From Typhlomys cinereus (lineage: Eukaryota > Chordata > Mammalia > Rodentia > Platacanthomyidae), in contig JALPQD010000223.1 of NCBI GenBank assembly GCA_023101885.1, forward strand, positions 2,529,866-2,593,865: a stretch of 64,000 bases of DNA, given 5' to 3'. The notes beneath the pieces are model-generated. The model worked only from the letters and a program-made list of their open reading frames with translations, had not been told where the DNA came from and did no database searches. Below are positions 61,730 to 64,000 of the stretch, piece after piece (within the stretch, counting starts at the first letter, position 1; every line of letters starts with the position of its first letter). The translations under genes were made by a program, and so were the position numbers.

Positions 61730-62310
61730 TGAATGTCTTTGAAGGTCATATCTAAGGCTGGGATTACCCTGAAGGAACATACCCTACCCTGAAGGAATAT
61801 ACCTTAGTGATCTAGAGGAACTGACTCTAATCTTTCACAGAAATAAAGCCACTACCTAGTCTCCTCAGAAGTTTGTGAAAGGATAAGGAGATTAGTTCTC
61901 CATTGTAGGTCAGCCCTACTCTGAGGTCAGTCACAAGATCAACTGTGCTGGGCTCCAAAAATATGAATAGACCAATGAGATGTAGAGGACCAAAAGCTTT
62001 AATCAGGTTTGCAGAAGCTGGAGCTGAGCAATGAGGAAAAGCCACCTTTCACTGAGCCTGCCTAGGCCTATAAATAATCCCGACCAGGCAGCCATCTTTG
62101 ATGCCCCTGCCCCTCCATGGGATTTCACATCTAGAATCCCTGAGTTCCTACATGACTTTTCTCTTACCCCTCATGGATTCCATGCCTGTAATCCATGAAT
62201 TCTCCAAGGCTCTTTTGTTTCTTCTGGATTCATGCCCATGAATTCTATTCTTTCTCTCCTCTAATAGACTCTAATTCTTGTGGAATGTTCTTGCTTCAAT
62301 CGCTGGGACA
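61730..62310 (+). mobile_element. LTR-like unit A
   Basis: Contains ggaactgactctaatc (61818), a TATA-like cctataaataatcc (about 62069), repeated ccatggga/catggattcc-type segments, and a poly(A)-region ctcctctaatagactctaat (AATAGA). Homologous to unit B at 62540-62975 and to the retroposon at 29049-29302. Confidence 0.55.
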
Positions 62311-62539
62311 CACACGTACCTCTTTGGAGATCCATTTGAAGGTAATGCTCCAGCTCTTGGAAGATGATTGGGCATGCGTTTACTTTTAGAGGAGCACTCA
62401 AAATGAAGGGATCCTTCGAGAGAGCCAAGTCTTTTACCCACATTCTGAGATGTTTTAACTGGCGGCAGGTTCTGTGTATGTCTGTATGCTCTTAAGGCAG
62501 GTTCATAGCAACTCTGCTGGGACGGTCTCTAAAGTCTTT

Positions 62540-62975
62540 GAAGGTCTTTGTAATTCCAGAAGGTCATCCTCCACTGCAGAGAGGGCCCTGAAGGAACACC
62601 CCTGTTGAGGAACTGACTCTAATCCTCCACAGAGATAAGATGGCCAACTTGCCTATAAAAGGATATATCCTTCATGTCAAACAAGCGAAGTCCATCAAAG
62701 AAACAACTTGATCTCCAGCCCCCCCAATTGGGCCCAAGATCAATTGAGTTGGGCCCCAGTGTGGGCTAAACAATGAGAAAAAGACGTTTTTCCCAGGCTT
62801 GCTTTACCAATGGGGAAAAACATTTTTCTCTGTTTTAGCTAAGCATATAAATGTACCTGAGCTTGGCGTCCATCTTCGCTTGCCCCTCATAGCACTCCAC
62901 GTCTGGAGTCGCTGGGTTCCATCCTTTCTCTCCTCTAATAAACTCTACCTTAATCCTCTACAGGTGTTCTGGTTT
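62540..62975 (+). mobile_element. LTR-like unit B
   Basis: ggaactgactctaatcc (62608), TATA-like gcatataaatgtacctg (62844) and ctcctctaataaactctacc (AATAAA, 62936) occur in the same order as unit A. Two related units about 790 bp apart in the same orientation suggest a rearranged or tandem LTR pair. No internal coding region remains. Confidence 0.55.
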
Positions 62976-63179
62976 CAGGCTAAGACTCTGAACACAAGAA
63001 CCTTGTAGCATGCTGACTGGGTGGCCTGCTTGTCATCCATCACTGTGGGGCTGTGTATGACAGAGCCTTGGAGGGTAGAGCCTTTGGAGGAGAAGTGTTG
63101 CTGTGGTAAGCCTGGACCCTTTACGTTTCTGATTCTTCGTGTTTTCTGCATGGACTTTGGTGAACAGGGGTGAGAGCCA

Positions 63180-63600
63180 ATACTGCCTGAGATGGCTTAT
63201 GTCATCCTTGTTAGGTTCGATTGGTTACATGCTTCTCTTGTTTCTATTGCTCCCCCGCCCAATCTGGAAAGCCCCCAGAAATCCGGAAGACCCAAAGGGT
63301 GACTGTTGCAGCCTCCTCAGTGGATGTCCCTAGTCTCTAGCTGAGATCCCCTCCCTGCCCTTTCTGATCCTTATATGGGCATAAGCTTGCTCTTGAGGGT
63401 CAGCCTTCCCTGACCCTTGATCTGTAAAAAGCCACACACACATCCTACCCTGGCTGAGACTTCTCCAGCCCAAGCCTGTTTGGACCATAAAACCTTCGCC
63501 CAAGAGCTTTCCCATTAAAGCTGGCTTTTGACTTGTTATAATCTGGTCTGGTTCGGTCTTTTGCATCATGTCAGAACTTTTCAAAAGACATCTGCCAAGG
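63180..63600 (+). mobile_element. Candidate LTR of another family
   Basis: A pyrimidine-rich U3-like part is followed by gaccataaaaccttcgccc (63483), cccattaaagctggcttttg (ATTAAA, 63511) and a short ctggtctggttcggtctttt segment. The layout is LTR-like, but no target duplication was found. Confidence 0.35.
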
Positions 63601-64000
63601 ACAGCTGGGAAGATCCAGTCTAAGAGAGTGGATGGGAGGATGCAGCTTAAAACATTGATGTATTCTTCAGGCAGTTGCATTGGGTATACTGGAAAGGTGG
63701 AACAGAAAGCACTTTGAAACTGAAGTGACTACAAAAAGCTTATCTATCGAATTTAGAGCTGTAGTATTGGAATTTGTCCTGCTGGTTTTCAAACTTGTTA
63801 TAGATTCATCTTTCCTGGATATGCTTTCATTCCTCCCTTTTGGAAAGGTAATGTTTGTTCTATGCCATTGTATGTTGGAGAAGCATGTGCTTTGCGTTTT
63901 GATTTTACAGGAAGCCATGGACTTTGGACTTTTGGACTGTGTTGGAACTATTGATGTAGTTTTAAAGTTGGACTGAGTATGGTTCGCATAATGAGGTGGA

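Noticed and set aside
63680..63976. 98-codon frame at the right edge
   Set aside because: Hydrophobic, AT-rich, next to LTR-like DNA and with no recognised domain; too weak to call a gene.

Overview
The window is mammalian nuclear DNA, most likely from a rodent. It has one split protein-coding gene, GT-AG introns, a CpG-island promoter, 7SL-derived B1 SINEs, a B4-type (ID plus B1) SINE, B2/B3-like tRNA SINEs and several generations of LINE-1. The tRNA-derived SINE with a GC-rich body and a (CA)n(TAA)n tail looks like the B2 superfamily. A dipodoid (jerboa or jumping mouse) DIP-type element is my best guess for it, but I could not check this.

Region 1 (about 1.4-24.9 kb) holds NAPG (gamma-SNAP) on the + strand. 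All 12 coding exons are visible, joined by GT-AG introns, and add up to 936 nt (311 aa plus stop) with no disruption. Exon 4 is an 18-nt microexon. The promoter is a CpG island, and intron 1 carries repeats including antisense L1 3' UTR. An unannotated splice acceptor in intron 8 opens a possible alternative last exon. About 2.4 kb after the stop is nearly repeat-free and has several poly(A) signals.

Region 2 (about 24.9-40.8 kb) is a nest of transposons. One old full-length-sized L1 (+ strand) has been split by at least seven later insertions: a RAB7A processed pseudogene, an LTR-derived retroposon, a tRNA-SINE, two hAT-like MITEs, a younger full-length L1 and an unidentified retroposon. Without the insertions it would be about 6.4 kb. 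Two short exact duplications of L1 sequence (35 bp and 39 bp) sit at junctions and look like template switching.

Region 3 (about 40.8-64 kb) is intergenic. It contains hAT-like MITE copies, LTR candidates, microsatellites, a 5S rRNA pseudogene and a nearly intact full-length L1 on the - strand (49696-56033) with a perfect 12-bp target-site duplication. No further host gene was recognised. I saw no new multi-gene system. The interest lies in the nested retrotransposition record and two splicing observations in NAPG.
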